Counted from the stretch's first letter, positions 43,957 through 53,430 are shown. The stretch is DNA of 64,000 nucleotides from Planctomycetota bacterium (GCA_021413735.1 JAIOPV010000148.1:1-64000); one strand, 5' to 3'. The notes: generated by a model not told the origin, from the letters alone. Numbers and translations: made by a program.

Positions 43957-46035
43957 ATGCGATTCCTTGCCCTGATCGTCGTGGGCGTCTCGACACAACT
44001 GGTAGCCGCACAGCCGAAGCCGCACGAGCCAGTGAAACCGACGATCACGAACATCAGCCACCAACCCGTGCAGCCGAAGCCGGACGTGCCGGTGTTGGTC
44101 ACCGCCCGACTGCTCGACGGCACAACCAAGGCCGTGCTGAAGTTGCAGGCCGTCGCCCCGGGCAAGTACGTTCGCAAGGCCGACGCCGAGTACGCGAAGG
44201 ACTGGACCGACCTGCCGATGCGAGACGACGGCAAGGAAGGCGACGAGAAGGCCGGCGACGGCATCTACAGCGTTCGCGTTCCCGCGACTTTCCAAAAGCA
44301 TCGCTGGTTACTCCGCTATCGGATTGCTGCCACCGATGCCGTGGGCAAGGCCGTGCTGGCACCGTTCGCCGATGACACCTGCCCCAACTTCGCGTGGTGG
44401 TGCGACTCTGGCCCGGCGGCATGGACTGGCTCTCGCGAACCCGGCAAAGCTCCGCCCGTCGTGTATCCGTCGGCGTTCCTTGGCACGCTTCAATCCATGC
44501 ACCTGCTGGCCAAAGCCGAGGACGTCGCCAAAAGTCAGTGGGATCCTGGCGCACACAAGCAGAAGCAGCAAGGAACGCTCGTGTACCGCGGCGTGGTGTA
44601 CGACCACATCCAGTACAGCAATCGCGGGCAGGGTAGCGCTCACATCGCTGGCAAGAACAAATGGGGGATGAAGTTCAATCACGGCCACGACGTGCCGCTT
44701 GTCGATCACGACGGCGTGCCATTCCCGGCCGCGTGCGACCGCCTCAACCTGAACCCCGGCGGGTCAACGCCATACCTTCCGGTGCATCGCGGCATCTCAG
44801 GCCTCGACGAAGTGCTCTCGATGCGAGCATACCGGCTCGCTGGCGTCCCGAGCGTGCCGGTGACATGGGTTCAGTGGCGTGTGGTGACCGGTGCCGAAGA
44901 AGTGTCGGCGAAGGATCAGTACGAGGGCGACCTGTGGGGGCTGTATGTGGTGCTCGGCGACATGGAACCGAAGCTGCTCTCCGACAAGAAGCTGGGCGAC
45001 GGGCTGACGGTCAGCGCTCAGAGTGGGATCAAGCACACGCCCAAGGGAATGGCCGAAGCGCCGAAGGAGTGGGAGAAGTTCCTCGGCGGAATGCGATCCG
45101 GGCCCAAAGAAGCGTGGTGGCGGCAGAACCTCGACCTGCCGGCGTACTACAGTTTCCACGCGATGAACCGGCTTCTTGCCAACGTCGATCTGCGACCAGA
45201 CGGCAACCACGGGTACTATCGCCATCCCGACGGCCGTTGGGCACCGATCCCGTGGGACAACGACATGATCTTCGTCCCCCGACACCACCAGCCGGGCTAC
45301 ATCGAGGCGATCGGCTGCCTTCAACAACCGGCCATCGCACTGGAGTACCGCAACCGGGCACGAGAGATCCTCGACCTGTTCGCAGCCGACGACAGTGATC
45401 GTGGCGGGCAAATCGGTCAACTGACGGCGGATCTCGGCGCAGCGCTGACGCCGAAGGGATACGCGGTTGACTGGCCGCGACTCGACGAGGCACGATGGAA
45501 CTTCCACCCGCGGATCAACCCGAAGGGCGGTTACTTCGTGAATCCAACTCAGGGTGGCTACTTCGGTGGGCAGTTCAAGCGGACGCTGGCGACCGCCGAC
45601 TTCGCAGGCTTCCAAAAGTACATCGTGGACTTCTGCACCGACTCGCGACCGATGAAGAACTACGCTCCGAATGATGGCGACCAGCGTGGCTACGGCTGGG
45701 GCTACCTGAACCACGAAGCCAAGGACGACAAAATTCCAGCGACGCCCACGGTGGAACGGCCCGGCGGTAAACTGCGGTTCGAGGCATCGGCGTTTGCTTC
45801 AGCTGCCGGACACAAAGCAGCAGCGCTGGAATGGCGGGTTGGGCGGGTGGGTCAACGAGGCTTGTACGAACTCAGCGACCACTGGCGAAGTGCTGTCGAA
45901 GCAGGTCGCGCGATTGACATTCCAGCCGAGGTGTTGAAGGAACCGGGTGAGTACCGTGTTCGAGCACGCTGGCGTGATGACAGCGGACGCTGCGGCCACT
46001 GGAGTGCGCCGGTTATCATCATCAGTGCGTGGTAA
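43957..46035 (+). CDS. secreted CotH-kinase-like protein
   Basis: This 692-residue protein has a signal peptide (MRFLALIVVGVSTQLVAA). After an Ig-like part (about 25-125), a CotH-type domain spans about 165-520. It has the block KWGMKFNHGHDVP, DRLNLNPGGSTPY, LGDMEPKLL, and WAPIPWDNDMIFVP. This is close to the CotH W...L.WD.D metal motif. CotH proteins are atypical kinases that phosphorylate coat proteins in Bacillus. The start at 43957 was taken for its signal peptide; an upstream in-frame ATG adds 12 residues. Confidence 0.75.
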   Translation: MRFLALIVVGVSTQLVAAQPKPHEPVKPTITNISHQPVQPKPDVPVLVTARLLDGTTKAVLKLQAVAPGKYVRKADAEYAKDWTDLPMRDDGKEGDEKAGDGIYSVRVPATFQKHRWLLRYRIAATDAVGKAVLAPFADDTCPNFAWWCDSGPAAWTGSREPGKAPPVVYPSAFLGTLQSMHLLAKAEDVAKSQWDPGAHKQKQQGTLVYRGVVYDHIQYSNRGQGSAHIAGKNKWGMKFNHGHDVPLVDHDGVPFPAACDRLNLNPGGSTPYLPVHRGISGLDEVLSMRAYRLAGVPSVPVTWVQWRVVTGAEEVSAKDQYEGDLWGLYVVLGDMEPKLLSDKKLGDGLTVSAQSGIKHTPKGMAEAPKEWEKFLGGMRSGPKEAWWRQNLDLPAYYSFHAMNRLLANVDLRPDGNHGYYRHPDGRWAPIPWDNDMIFVPRHHQPGYIEAIGCLQQPAIALEYRNRAREILDLFAADDSDRGGQIGQLTADLGAALTPKGYAVDWPRLDEARWNFHPRINPKGGYFVNPTQGGYFGGQFKRTLATADFAGFQKYIVDFCTDSRPMKNYAPNDGDQRGYGWGYLNHEAKDDKIPATPTVERPGGKLRFEASAFASAAGHKAAALEWRVGRVGQRGLYELSDHWRSAVEAGRAIDIPAEVLKEPGEYRVRARWRDDSGRCGHWSAPVIIISAW

Positions 46036-46181
46036 CCGGCACGCTGGTCGAAACTCAGCTCACAGCAGCGTCGCGACTCAGAGCGTGCCACCGCGGCTCA
46101 CGCTGGGTCTGTATCTTGCGGGCGACGATGCGGTTGATCAGATTTTCGCGGTTCTGACGATAACCGTCCGTCTGTTCAGGT

Positions 46182-46262
46182 GGCCAAGGTGGGACTTGAA
46201 CCCACACACTTATTAGGTGCTCGATTTTGAGTCGAGTGCGTCTGCCATTCCGCCACTTGGCC
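46182..46262 (-). tRNA. tRNA-Leu (anticodon CAA)
   Basis: On the minus strand the acceptor GGCCAAG pairs with CTTGGCC. The anticodon stem CTCGA/TCGAG encloses CTCAAAA, giving anticodon CAA. There is a short variable arm and a T arm with GTTCAAGTC. CCA is not encoded. Confidence 0.93.
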
Positions 46263-46310
46263 AATCAACCCAGAATAGACCCTCACCCCGCAAGCGGCAA
46301 GACGGATTGC

Positions 46311-47585
46311 TCATCCCTGCAAGCCAAATAGCTTCCTCAGAGCTTCGCGGAGGGTGCCGCTGTGACCCGTGCGGCTCGCCTCCTGCAACGCCGCAATCGG
46401 GCCGTGCAGCAACTTGCTCTGAAATAGACGAAACGCACCCTCGATGTGCTCCAGTTCCGCTGGCGTCAGTTTACCCTTCATCTTCGCCAGCAACGGCAAC
46501 ACCATCGACTCCCGTATCCGGTCCACCTCGACCGTGAGTTGACTGATTACCGGACCGTCCTTGCGGCGGTTCCAGTCGTGAACGAACTTCGTCACTTCGC
46601 CCGTCACGATGGCATCGGCCGCGGGAATGTGCTTCCGACGCTCGGCGGCAGCCTCATCCGCGACGCGGTTCAGATCGTCCACGTTGTACACGAATACACG
46701 ATCGCGATCGTCCAGCCGCGGGTCGAAATCGCGCGGCACCGCAAGGTCGAACACAGCGAGCATTCTGTTGCCACGTCGCGGACGCACCTTTGCGTCGAAC
46801 CAGCGGCGTTCCACGATTGGCTTCGGCGCTCCGGTTGTGCTCAACACAATGTCGGCTTGCACGAGAGCGTCGTCGAGTTGCTCCCACGGGATGAGTTGCC
46901 CGCCGTACTCAGCAGCAGCCGTCGCTGCACGCTCAGGGCTGCGGTTCGTGACCAGTACGCGAGCGGGGTGCAGTTCGCGAATGTGATTCAGCGCGAGCCG
47001 ACCCATTTCGCCGGCACCGATCACAAGCACCGTCTTGTCCGTGAATGTGTCGAAGATCGGTCGCAGGTAGTCCACGGCAGCGCTTGAAACGGAAGCGTGG
47101 CCGTCGGTGATTTTCGTCTCGGTTCGCACTCGCCGCGAGACACGGGTTGCCGCCGGGAACAGCGCGTTCAGCAGCGGGCCGGTCGCCTCGGCTTTCTGTG
47201 CCGCGTCGTAGGCTTCCTTCACCTGTCCGGCGATTTGCGTTTCGCCGATCACAACGCTATCGAGGCCGGAGGTCACGCGGAAGAGGTGCCGCACGGCGTC
47301 GGCGTCGGCGTGTTCGTAGAGATGCTTGCGAATCTCGTCGGGCGAGACTCCGTGAACTTCACCCAGGAACTCCGCGATGAGCGGCGAATGCACGGGAGCG
47401 TCTTCCTCGGTGCGTGCGAGGTACAACTCGACGCGGTTGCAAGTGCCCAGCACCACTGCCTCGGTTCCGTAGCGTGCTGGTAACTCGGTGAGGGCACGAG
47501 CCAGCTTCGTGGCATCGAACGCCAGCTTTTCACGGAGTTCGACGCTTGCCGATTCGACATTGCAGCCGATTGCCCGGAGGTTCAC
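46311..47585 (-). CDS. hemA: glutamyl-tRNA reductase (HemA)
   Basis: This 424-residue enzyme makes glutamate-1-semialdehyde, the first step of C5 heme synthesis. It has the catalytic-cysteine block VVLGTCNRVELYLA (about 48), GLDSVVIGETQIAGQVKEAY, the VSRRVRTETKITDGHASVSSAAVDY region, and a NADPH-binding VLVIGAGEMGRLALNHI. A GTG at 47585 is preceded by GGGAGG and overlaps the stop of the upstream CcsA/HemX-like gene by GTGA, so I chose it over longer starts. Confidence 0.95.
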   Translation of the reverse strand: MNLRAIGCNVESASVELREKLAFDATKLARALTELPARYGTEAVVLGTCNRVELYLARTEEDAPVHSPLIAEFLGEVHGVSPDEIRKHLYEHADADAVRHLFRVTSGLDSVVIGETQIAGQVKEAYDAAQKAEATGPLLNALFPAATRVSRRVRTETKITDGHASVSSAAVDYLRPIFDTFTDKTVLVIGAGEMGRLALNHIRELHPARVLVTNRSPERAATAAAEYGGQLIPWEQLDDALVQADIVLSTTGAPKPIVERRWFDAKVRPRRGNRMLAVFDLAVPRDFDPRLDDRDRVFVYNVDDLNRVADEAAAERRKHIPAADAIVTGEVTKFVHDWNRRKDGPVISQLTVEVDRIRESMVLPLLAKMKGKLTPAELEHIEGAFRLFQSKLLHGPIAALQEASRTGHSGTLREALRKLFGLQG

Positions 47586-48415
47586 TGTGAGCCTCCCGTG
47601 GCAAATGGGTGGGCAGTGCCGAGAGCAATGAGCATTAGTCCGAACGCGACGATGGAGAGCATCGCGAGCCGTCGCGGCGGCACGCTCGTTCCGTACCGCA
47701 GATACGTCAGCACGAGGAACACGACCCACAGCCCCGCGGTTGTGAGAACTTTCGGTGACAACCAGTTGTCACTGAGCGAGTGATCGTGTCGCAGGAGAAG
47801 CGTGCCGACGAGCAACCCGACGGTGAGCAGCGGGAACGACCTGGCCACCGCATGGCGGTTCATCGCTTCAAGCTTTTCGAGGCTTAGCAGCGGCACGACC
47901 TGTCCGGGGTTCACCCTGTTTCGCAGTCGGCGAGCCTGAACCAGATACATGACGCTCGCCACGAATCCGACGCTGATGCCGATCGCGGCGAACAGGATGA
48001 GGAAGCCGTGAATGGCCCCCCAGAAGCGGTCGCCGCTGGCCCACGTCGGAAAGTCAAAACCGGCACTCGTGGTTTCGGGACGCGACAGGGCATGCGACAA
48101 CGCGACGAGCAGAATGACGACCGGCAGCACGAACACGGCCCACGCTTGTTTCGCGTGCTGGATGGTGCCGTGGAGATAGAAGCACGCCAGCACCCACGAA
48201 AGCAGGAGCATCGACCCCGACGGCGTGGCGGGGTCGGTCTTGTGAACGAGGATGTAGAAGGTATGCGCGGCGAGTCCGAGGACGCCGAATGCGAGTCCGG
48301 TCGCTCGCCAGGCGGCTGCTGGCCGCGCAAGGCGACCGAGTTCGAGCAGCAGCGCGACGAGGTAGCTGAGGCCGAAGCAGGCGTGGTAGATGCCTTGCAG
48401 GAGAAAGACCGTCAT
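47582..48415 (-). CDS. CcsA/HemX-like cytochrome c assembly protein
   Basis: This 277-residue protein has about eight membrane segments, starting LLQGIYHACFGLSYLVALLLELG, then GLAFGVLGLAAHTFYILVH, SMLLLSWVLACFYLHGTI, and AIHGFLILFAAIGISVGFVASVMYLVQA. It is translationally coupled to hemA, as HemX/CcsA genes often are. It presumably helps heme handling or cytochrome maturation. The WWD heme-binding motif of CcsA is not obvious. Confidence 0.8.
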   Translation of the reverse strand: MTVFLLQGIYHACFGLSYLVALLLELGRLARPAAAWRATGLAFGVLGLAAHTFYILVHKTDPATPSGSMLLLSWVLACFYLHGTIQHAKQAWAVFVLPVVILLVALSHALSRPETTSAGFDFPTWASGDRFWGAIHGFLILFAAIGISVGFVASVMYLVQARRLRNRVNPGQVVPLLSLEKLEAMNRHAVARSFPLLTVGLLVGTLLLRHDHSLSDNWLSPKVLTTAGLWVVFLVLTYLRYGTSVPPRRLAMLSIVAFGLMLIALGTAHPFATGGSQ

Positions 48416-48489
48416 CGTGCGGTGAGCCTCGCGGGGGCGGTTCAGGCATTATACTTCGTGTGGCGGCTCTGACTCGCCCGGAGAACGCA

Positions 48490-49128
48490 ATGACCGAAAC
48501 AGAATGGCTGGACTGGGAAGAACCGGACCAAATGTTGCGGTATCTTTGGCCTCGTCTCTCCCATCGCAAGCTCCGATTCTTCATCATCGAGATGTACTCA
48601 CCGTCTTGCGGGATCGGTAACAACGAATCCGGAACGCAGCCGTGGCCAAAATTGGACGAGGTCTTGGCCGAAATGCGATCTTGGGCGGATAGCAGTACCG
48701 CGATGGCCGACGTTCCGAGGAGCAACCCAGCGTGGTGGTTCTTATCGAAGCTTGAAGCGTACACAGCACGTTATCGCGAGTTCGCACCGTCTGACTGGGA
48801 TTCCGAGTGGCTCTGTGCCTATCGATTCTTGAAGGCACCCGTCGGCCGCACTCGATTAATGAAACGGCGAATGGGCCGACCGCTTGCCGAGATCGCAGGC
48901 AATCCATTTCGGCCAGCGGCGTTTGATCCACAATGGCAATCCTCCACGGCAGTGGCCATTGCCCAGGGTATTTACGAGTCACGCGACTTCTCAGCGATGC
49001 CGATTCTCGCGGATGCCCTCCAAGATGCCGGCTGCGACAACGACGACATCCTCACGCATTGTCGCGACGAAACCCTCACGCACGTTCGCGGTTGCTGGGT
49101 CGTCGATCTCGTGCTGGGGAAGTCGTGA
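48490..49128 (+). CDS. planctomycete 'TETEWL' family protein of unknown function
   Basis: This 212-residue protein starts MTETEWLDWEEPDQMLRYLWPRLSHRKLRFF and ends GNPFRPAAFDPQWQSSTAVAIAQGIYESRDFSAMPILADALQDAGCDNDDILTHCRDETLTHVRGCWVVDLVLGK. These ends are typical of a family repeated many times in Gemmata genomes. No catalytic motif is visible. It is divergent from the ccsA-hemA unit. Confidence 0.8.
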   Translation: MTETEWLDWEEPDQMLRYLWPRLSHRKLRFFIIEMYSPSCGIGNNESGTQPWPKLDEVLAEMRSWADSSTAMADVPRSNPAWWFLSKLEAYTARYREFAPSDWDSEWLCAYRFLKAPVGRTRLMKRRMGRPLAEIAGNPFRPAAFDPQWQSSTAVAIAQGIYESRDFSAMPILADALQDAGCDNDDILTHCRDETLTHVRGCWVVDLVLGKS

Positions 49129-49198
49129 GCGTCGAGGCGTAAGACCGACGGTGTTCGCGTAGAAGAATCAACCGTCGGCCTGACGGCTCGACGCTCAC
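49125..49198. repeat. 28-bp inverted repeat starting at a stop codon
   Basis: Arms 49125-49152 and 49171-49198 pair with few mismatches (GTGAGCGTCGAG.CG..., CCGACGGT). The structure begins at the stop codon of the preceding gene and ends 25 nt before recO. It may be a terminator or a dispersed intergenic repeat. Confidence 0.7.
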
Positions 49199-49222
49199 AA
49201 AGTTGTCTGGAACGAGGTTCGC

Positions 49223-49975
49223 ATGGCCGCTGAACAAGCTCTCGCACTCGTCGTTCGCGGAACCGACTGGAGCGAAACCAGCCGCATCACCACGCTCTTC
49301 ACGCTCGAGTTCGGCAAGATTCGCGCTCTCGCCAAGGGCGGTCGTCGCATCAAATCCAACTTCGATTGCGCCTTCGACCTCCTCACCGTTTGCCGCGTCG
49401 TGTTCATCCGAAAATCTGGCGGCCTCGATCTCCTCACCGAAGCTCGCATGGAAGAACGCTTCCCCATTCTTCGCGAAAAACTCCCCGCACTCTACGCAGG
49501 TTACTACATCGCCGAACTCCTCTCCGACGGCACACAGGATTACGACCCACACCCGGAACTCTTCGAGGCTGCTCTGCGAACTCTGCGGGAACTGGGCAAC
49601 GACACCGACCCACGCGATGCCGCCACAACATTCGAGCTTGTCTGGCTCCGCGAACTCGGATATAGCCCGCGACTCGATGCGTGTGCAACGTGCGGGGGCG
49701 AAGTGATGCCGGAGAACACCGCAAGAGCGGTGTTCAGCCCGTCGGCGGGAGGGGCGTTATGCCCAGCCTGCGGACCGGCTGCTCCGGATCGAAGATGGCT
49801 GTCACCGGCTGGGCTTGCTGCCCTTCGCGATCTGACAGCCGCGACGGAGAGTGACACACCGGTGTCACTGAAATTGCCAGCAGGCGTTCGGGGGGAACTC
49901 CGGCCGCTTCTCGGGCAAACCGTCAGCTTCGTGCTCGGACGTCGTCCACGTTTGCTGGGATATGTAGACGGGTGA
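49223..49975 (+). CDS. recO: RecO recombination mediator
   Basis: This 250-residue protein has an OB-fold start (ALVVRGTDWSETSRITTLFTLEFGKIRALAKGGRR) and an alpha-helical middle part. A zinc motif CATCGGEV...CPACG follows at about 154-178, as in RecO. RecO loads RecA with RecR during gap repair. It is followed 20 nt later by a TPR lipoprotein gene, so co-transcription is likely. Confidence 0.93.
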   Translation: MAAEQALALVVRGTDWSETSRITTLFTLEFGKIRALAKGGRRIKSNFDCAFDLLTVCRVVFIRKSGGLDLLTEARMEERFPILREKLPALYAGYYIAELLSDGTQDYDPHPELFEAALRTLRELGNDTDPRDAATTFELVWLRELGYSPRLDACATCGGEVMPENTARAVFSPSAGGALCPACGPAAPDRRWLSPAGLAALRDLTAATESDTPVSLKLPAGVRGELRPLLGQTVSFVLGRRPRLLGYVDG

Positions 49976-49995
49976 ACGGGTAGGGGGTTCGCAAG

Positions 49996-51246
49996 ATGGC
50001 GAGTTCAGCCGAAACGACGTTCCGAGCGACACGACAGTGGCTTGTCGTGGCCTTCGCGGCGTTCGCTTTGCTCGCCCCAGGATGCAAAGCTTGGTCGAGC
50101 TTCAAAGAGCGGTCGAAGACCATTTCGACGACGTTCTTCGAGACCGGCTACGAAGACCCCAAAGTCCCAGAGAAGATGACCGAGGCGCAGGCGCTTTATG
50201 CCGAGGGCAAATACGAAAAGGCGTTGAAAGCGTTCCGCGAGGTCGCCGACAATACCCAGAACCCGGCAGGCACTGCCGAAACCGCTCGCTTCATGATGGC
50301 GGAATGTCGCTACGCTCGCGGGCAGTATCCCGAAGCCGTGGACACCTACCACAAGTTGCTGAACGACTTCCCAACCGGAGCGCATCGCCGTGAATCGTGC
50401 GCTCGCATGTTCGAGATTTGCGATTACTGGCTCGACGACTTCCGTGCGGAACTGACGCGGCGTTCGGGTGAAGAAGGCGTGTTGCGCTGGCACCCCGAAT
50501 GGAAGAACCCGCTCGACAAGACGCGGCCGTTGGTTGGTCAAGAGGGGCGAACGCTCGAAGCACTCGACCACATCTGGACACACGATATGACCGGCCCCAC
50601 GGCCGACAAAGCGCTGTTCTGGTGCGGGTACGTGAACTACGTGCGAGGCAACTTCCAGGAAGCCGACCACTTCTTCAGCACGTTGGTTGAGATGCACAAG
50701 GAAAGCCCGCTGCGACCGCAGGCGATGTCGTATGCGATTCAGGCGAAGAACAACGCGACCGGCGGTGCGGAATACGACGGCCGCAAGTGTGCCGAGGCGT
50801 TGCAACTTGTGTACGTCGCCGAGGCCACGCTGCCAGAACTGACGCAGGTTCCGGAGATGGCCGACAAGCTGACGCGAGCGAAATTCGCGATCCGCTATCA
50901 GCAGGCCGAGAAGGATTTCCGCATGGCCGAGTATTACGAGCGAACGGGGCATCCGGGGTCGGCCGTGTTCTATTACGAACTCGTGCGTCGTCGTTACGCG
51001 GCCACGCGGTACGCAGAGTTGGCGACCGATCGCAAGGAGCATCTGGTTGCTCTGATGAAGGAAGGCAAGCCTGCTCCGGGTCGCGATCCGTTCGCCATCG
51101 TGCAAGCGAAGTGGAAGGAAGTGTTCGGCAAGCCGTCAACGTTGCCGGCAACGGCCGACGAAGCCGAGAAGAAGGAGCCTGTGCTGCCCGCCGCGGGGAC
51201 AATGCCGGTACAGCTTCCGGCAGGTGCGGTTCAGACGGGACCGTGA
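49996..51246 (+). CDS. BamD-like TPR lipoprotein
   Basis: This 416-residue protein has a signal peptide with lipobox (LLAPGC at about 30-35). TPR-like pairs follow: KMTEAQALYAEGKYEKALKAFREVADN, FMMAECRYARGQYPEAVDTYHKLLNDFP, and a later GYVNYVRGNFQEADHFFSTLV. The C-terminal half includes DFRMAEYYERTGHPGSAVFYYELVRRRYAATRYAE, which resembles BamD's last TPRs. It is probably part of outer-membrane protein assembly (family resemblance plus an LptE-like neighbour). Confidence 0.75.
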   Translation: MASSAETTFRATRQWLVVAFAAFALLAPGCKAWSSFKERSKTISTTFFETGYEDPKVPEKMTEAQALYAEGKYEKALKAFREVADNTQNPAGTAETARFMMAECRYARGQYPEAVDTYHKLLNDFPTGAHRRESCARMFEICDYWLDDFRAELTRRSGEEGVLRWHPEWKNPLDKTRPLVGQEGRTLEALDHIWTHDMTGPTADKALFWCGYVNYVRGNFQEADHFFSTLVEMHKESPLRPQAMSYAIQAKNNATGGAEYDGRKCAEALQLVYVAEATLPELTQVPEMADKLTRAKFAIRYQQAEKDFRMAEYYERTGHPGSAVFYYELVRRRYAATRYAELATDRKEHLVALMKEGKPAPGRDPFAIVQAKWKEVFGKPSTLPATADEAEKKEPVLPAAGTMPVQLPAGAVQTGP

Positions 51247-51270
51247 GCGAAGTGAGAGAAGACAGAATTA

Positions 51271-51413
51271 GCCGCACGATCGAAACCCGATCAAGACACG
51301 ATCAAACCCAAAGTAAGACCGAGTGCTGAAAAGCTTGGTTCGTTGTCGTTCAAAAGGAATTCTCCTGGTTTTGGTCTGATCGTGTCTTTCATCTGTCTCT
51401 GATCGTGCGGCGA
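51271..51413. repeat. imperfect inverted repeat with GATCGTG units
   Basis: The left arm (51271-51312) carries GCCGCACGATC, GACACGATCAAACC and AAA. The right arm (51369-51413) carries the complement in reverse order. It lies between the two lipoprotein genes and could be a terminator for the first. Confidence 0.65.
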
Positions 51414-51449
51414 TTTTGCCTTGGTTTTAATGCGGGACGGAAGGAACCA

Positions 51450-52103
51450 ATGCCAGCACTCTCGCGCCGCCGGTTTCTGGGACTCGCCGCACTCACGCCA
51501 TTCGGCGGATTGCTCGGCTGCAAAGGCACTCCGACCTTCCTCGGCTACCAACTCGGCGCCGACGCCCTCTACGATTGCAACATCAAGACGGTCTACGTTC
51601 CCACTTTCGTGAACCGTGCCTTTCAGACGAATCCGTATCGCGGATTCGAGAACGACATCACGAAAGCAGTGATCGACGAGATCGGCAAAACGACCTCATT
51701 CCGTGTCACGTCGAACCCTGACAAGGCCGACACCGAGTTGATTGGTGTCGTCGTGCAGATTTACAAGAACGTCAACAACCGAACGCAGCAGAACTTGCTT
51801 CGCGAAGGCGAACTTGTCGTGAACGTGGATGTCGTTTGGCGTGACTTGCGAGACGGAACGATTCTGTCGAATCAGAAGAACATCAAGCCGGGAGCAGTGG
51901 ACCCGCACGCTCCGCCGATCCCGTTCGATCCGTCGATTGAGCCGGTGCCGCTGGCAGCAGACCCGGCGAAACCGACACCGACGCGAATCACAGGCTGGGG
52001 TCGCTTCTTGCCGGAACTTGGTGAAACGAACGCATCGGCGATGAACAAAGTTCAGAACCGCATCGCCGTGCAGATCGTTTCGATGATGGAAAAGAAGTGG
52101 TAG
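51450..52103 (+). CDS. LptE-like LPS-assembly lipoprotein
   Basis: This 217-residue protein has an RRRFLGLAAL signal with a twin-Arg-like start and a lipobox (GGLLGC). YQLGADALYDCNIKTVYVPTFVNRAFQTNPYRGFENDITKAVIDEI and FRVTSNPDKADTELIGVVVQI follow, as in the LptE (DUF4136-like) family, then a late NKVQNRIAVQIVSMMEKKW helix. LptE plugs the LptD barrel. The call rests on the family pattern and the BamD-like neighbour. Confidence 0.75.
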   Translation: MPALSRRRFLGLAALTPFGGLLGCKGTPTFLGYQLGADALYDCNIKTVYVPTFVNRAFQTNPYRGFENDITKAVIDEIGKTTSFRVTSNPDKADTELIGVVVQIYKNVNNRTQQNLLREGELVVNVDVVWRDLRDGTILSNQKNIKPGAVDPHAPPIPFDPSIEPVPLAADPAKPTPTRITGWGRFLPELGETNASAMNKVQNRIAVQIVSMMEKKW

Positions 52104-52162
52104 GTTCGAGAGAAGCCAGGGCCGCCACGGAGGGGCCGCCCTCTGTGGCGGCCCACAATCGC

Positions 52163-52756
52163 TCACACCAGCGAAACGCGTCGGTACATATCGTCCACAA
52201 CCCAGTGGAACGCGGTCAGGTGAATCGACTCGACGATGCCCATATCGTCGAGCGGAACGTGCAGGTTGTGATTCGCCAGTCCGCGAAGTTTCCCGCCGCC
52301 AAAGCCCGTGCAACCGAACGTCGTGACGTTGTGCGCGTTCGCCCACTCAACCGCTCGCAGGATGTTCGGGCTATTCCCGCTGCCGCTGATGGCGATGAGC
52401 AAATCGCCCGGCGACGCAAGGTTCTTGAGCTGTTCGAGGAACACGCGGTCGAACCCTTCGTCGTTGCCCCAGGCGAGAATGTACGGCGAATTGTCCGTGA
52501 GGCTCAGAACCTTCAGACGCTTCTTGCTGTCGTCGTCGAAGAACTTCCGGTGGAGGCTACCTTTGCCGAGGTCTTCGCAGAGGTGCGAGGCGTTCGAGCC
52601 GCTGCCGCCGTTGCCGATGATGAAAACGAATCGACCCGCGACGTATCGCTCGTGGATGAGGTCGGCGAGCTTCTGGATTTCCTGAGGGTCGATGCGCCCG
52701 AGTTCCGCGGAAACACGGTCGAGGAACGCACGGGGATTCATCGTACTGCCAATCAT
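52163..52756 (-). CDS. gmhA: sedoheptulose-7-phosphate isomerase (GmhA-like SIS protein)
   Basis: This 197-residue SIS-domain protein has FIIGNGGSGSNASHLCEDLGKG, SLTDNSPYILAWGNDEGFDRVF, DLLIAISGSGNSPNILRAVEWA, and a C-terminal ESIHLTAFHWVVDDMY. GmhA starts ADP-heptose synthesis for LPS. GAGG precedes the ATG at 52756. It could also be a close SIS paralogue such as DiaA, but the ASHLCEDLGK and ESIHL blocks favour GmhA. Confidence 0.85.
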   Translation of the reverse strand: MIGSTMNPRAFLDRVSAELGRIDPQEIQKLADLIHERYVAGRFVFIIGNGGSGSNASHLCEDLGKGSLHRKFFDDDSKKRLKVLSLTDNSPYILAWGNDEGFDRVFLEQLKNLASPGDLLIAISGSGNSPNILRAVEWANAHNVTTFGCTGFGGGKLRGLANHNLHVPLDDMGIVESIHLTAFHWVVDDMYRRVSLV

Positions 52757-52771
52757 TTCAAGCCTCGAAGT

Positions 52772-53179
52772 TCAATAGGGCAGGAGAACGGTCAATCCGG
52801 GTACAGTGGCAAAGCGGTTCGGGTTGAGCGCGTATAGAGGTAACTTATGTTCGATCGCGGTCGCGGCGACGATGGCATCGTCCGCGGTCAACCCGCACGG
52901 CGGCGTCAGTCGGTGAACGATTCGGTAAGCACGTTGGGAGATCCGAGCCGTTACGGAATAGCTGATTGCCGCATAGAAGAACCAATCCAAACTCACCAGT
53001 TCCGCCGGGTTTAAACAGTTGCAGATCAAAGCGATCGCCGAGAGTTCGCTGAATTCGGGGTCGCCAAGCAATCGGATGGCTGTCAGGAAGTCGAGCGAGT
53101 TCGGCTCGCCTGTGCGATACGCCAACAAAATCGGCGTGTCGATTAGCCCGCGGCTAATCGTTGGTGGGCTGGCTTCCAT
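52772..53179 (-). CDS. PIN-domain toxin (VapC-like)
   Basis: This 135-residue protein has GLIDTPILLAYR with the first PIN aspartate, and LTADDAIVAATAIEHKLPLYALNPNRFATVPGLTVL with the third-acid helix and the C-terminal strand. The second acid, usually Glu in a SxxTxxEL block, is not evident (ELSAIALICNCLN). It overlaps the upstream antitoxin-like gene by 37 nt. A later start (after 53179) is possible. Confidence 0.75.
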   Translation of the reverse strand: MEASPPTISRGLIDTPILLAYRTGEPNSLDFLTAIRLLGDPEFSELSAIALICNCLNPAELVSLDWFFYAAISYSVTARISQRAYRIVHRLTPPCGLTADDAIVAATAIEHKLPLYALNPNRFATVPGLTVLLPY

Positions 53180-53430
53180 TGGTCTCCATATTTTCTGACC
53201 AGCTTGGCCTCGAACTCAGGCCACTCGCTGTAGCTCCGTTTTTTGGTGATAAACGCGGTGAGTTCCGCGAACTCCTCGTCCGTGATCTTGAGGCGTGGAC
53301 CGATAGGTCGCGGGTCATCGTCTGGATCGTAATGCATTACGGTGACAACCGTGCCGTCGGGCAAGTCCAGCGGAGTTGCGAGAACCACTTGCCCATTCTT
53401 CACGACGCCCTGAAGCCAAAACTCTTGCAT
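53143..53430 (-). CDS. antitoxin-like partner of the PIN protein
   Basis: This 95-residue protein starts QEFWLQGVVKNGQVVLATPLDLPDGTVVTVMHYDPDDD. This is the beta-strand pattern of small antitoxin/AbrB-like relatives (G..VNG.VVL..PLDLPDG..V.V). KPIG-like and helical regions follow and would bind the toxin. The ATG at 53430 was chosen over a 30-residue-longer frame that has no typical start features. It overlaps the toxin gene by 37 nt. Confidence 0.7.
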   Translation of the reverse strand: MQEFWLQGVVKNGQVVLATPLDLPDGTVVTVMHYDPDDDPRPIGPRLKITDEEFAELTAFITKKRSYSEWPEFEAKLVRKYGDQWKPAHQRLAAG

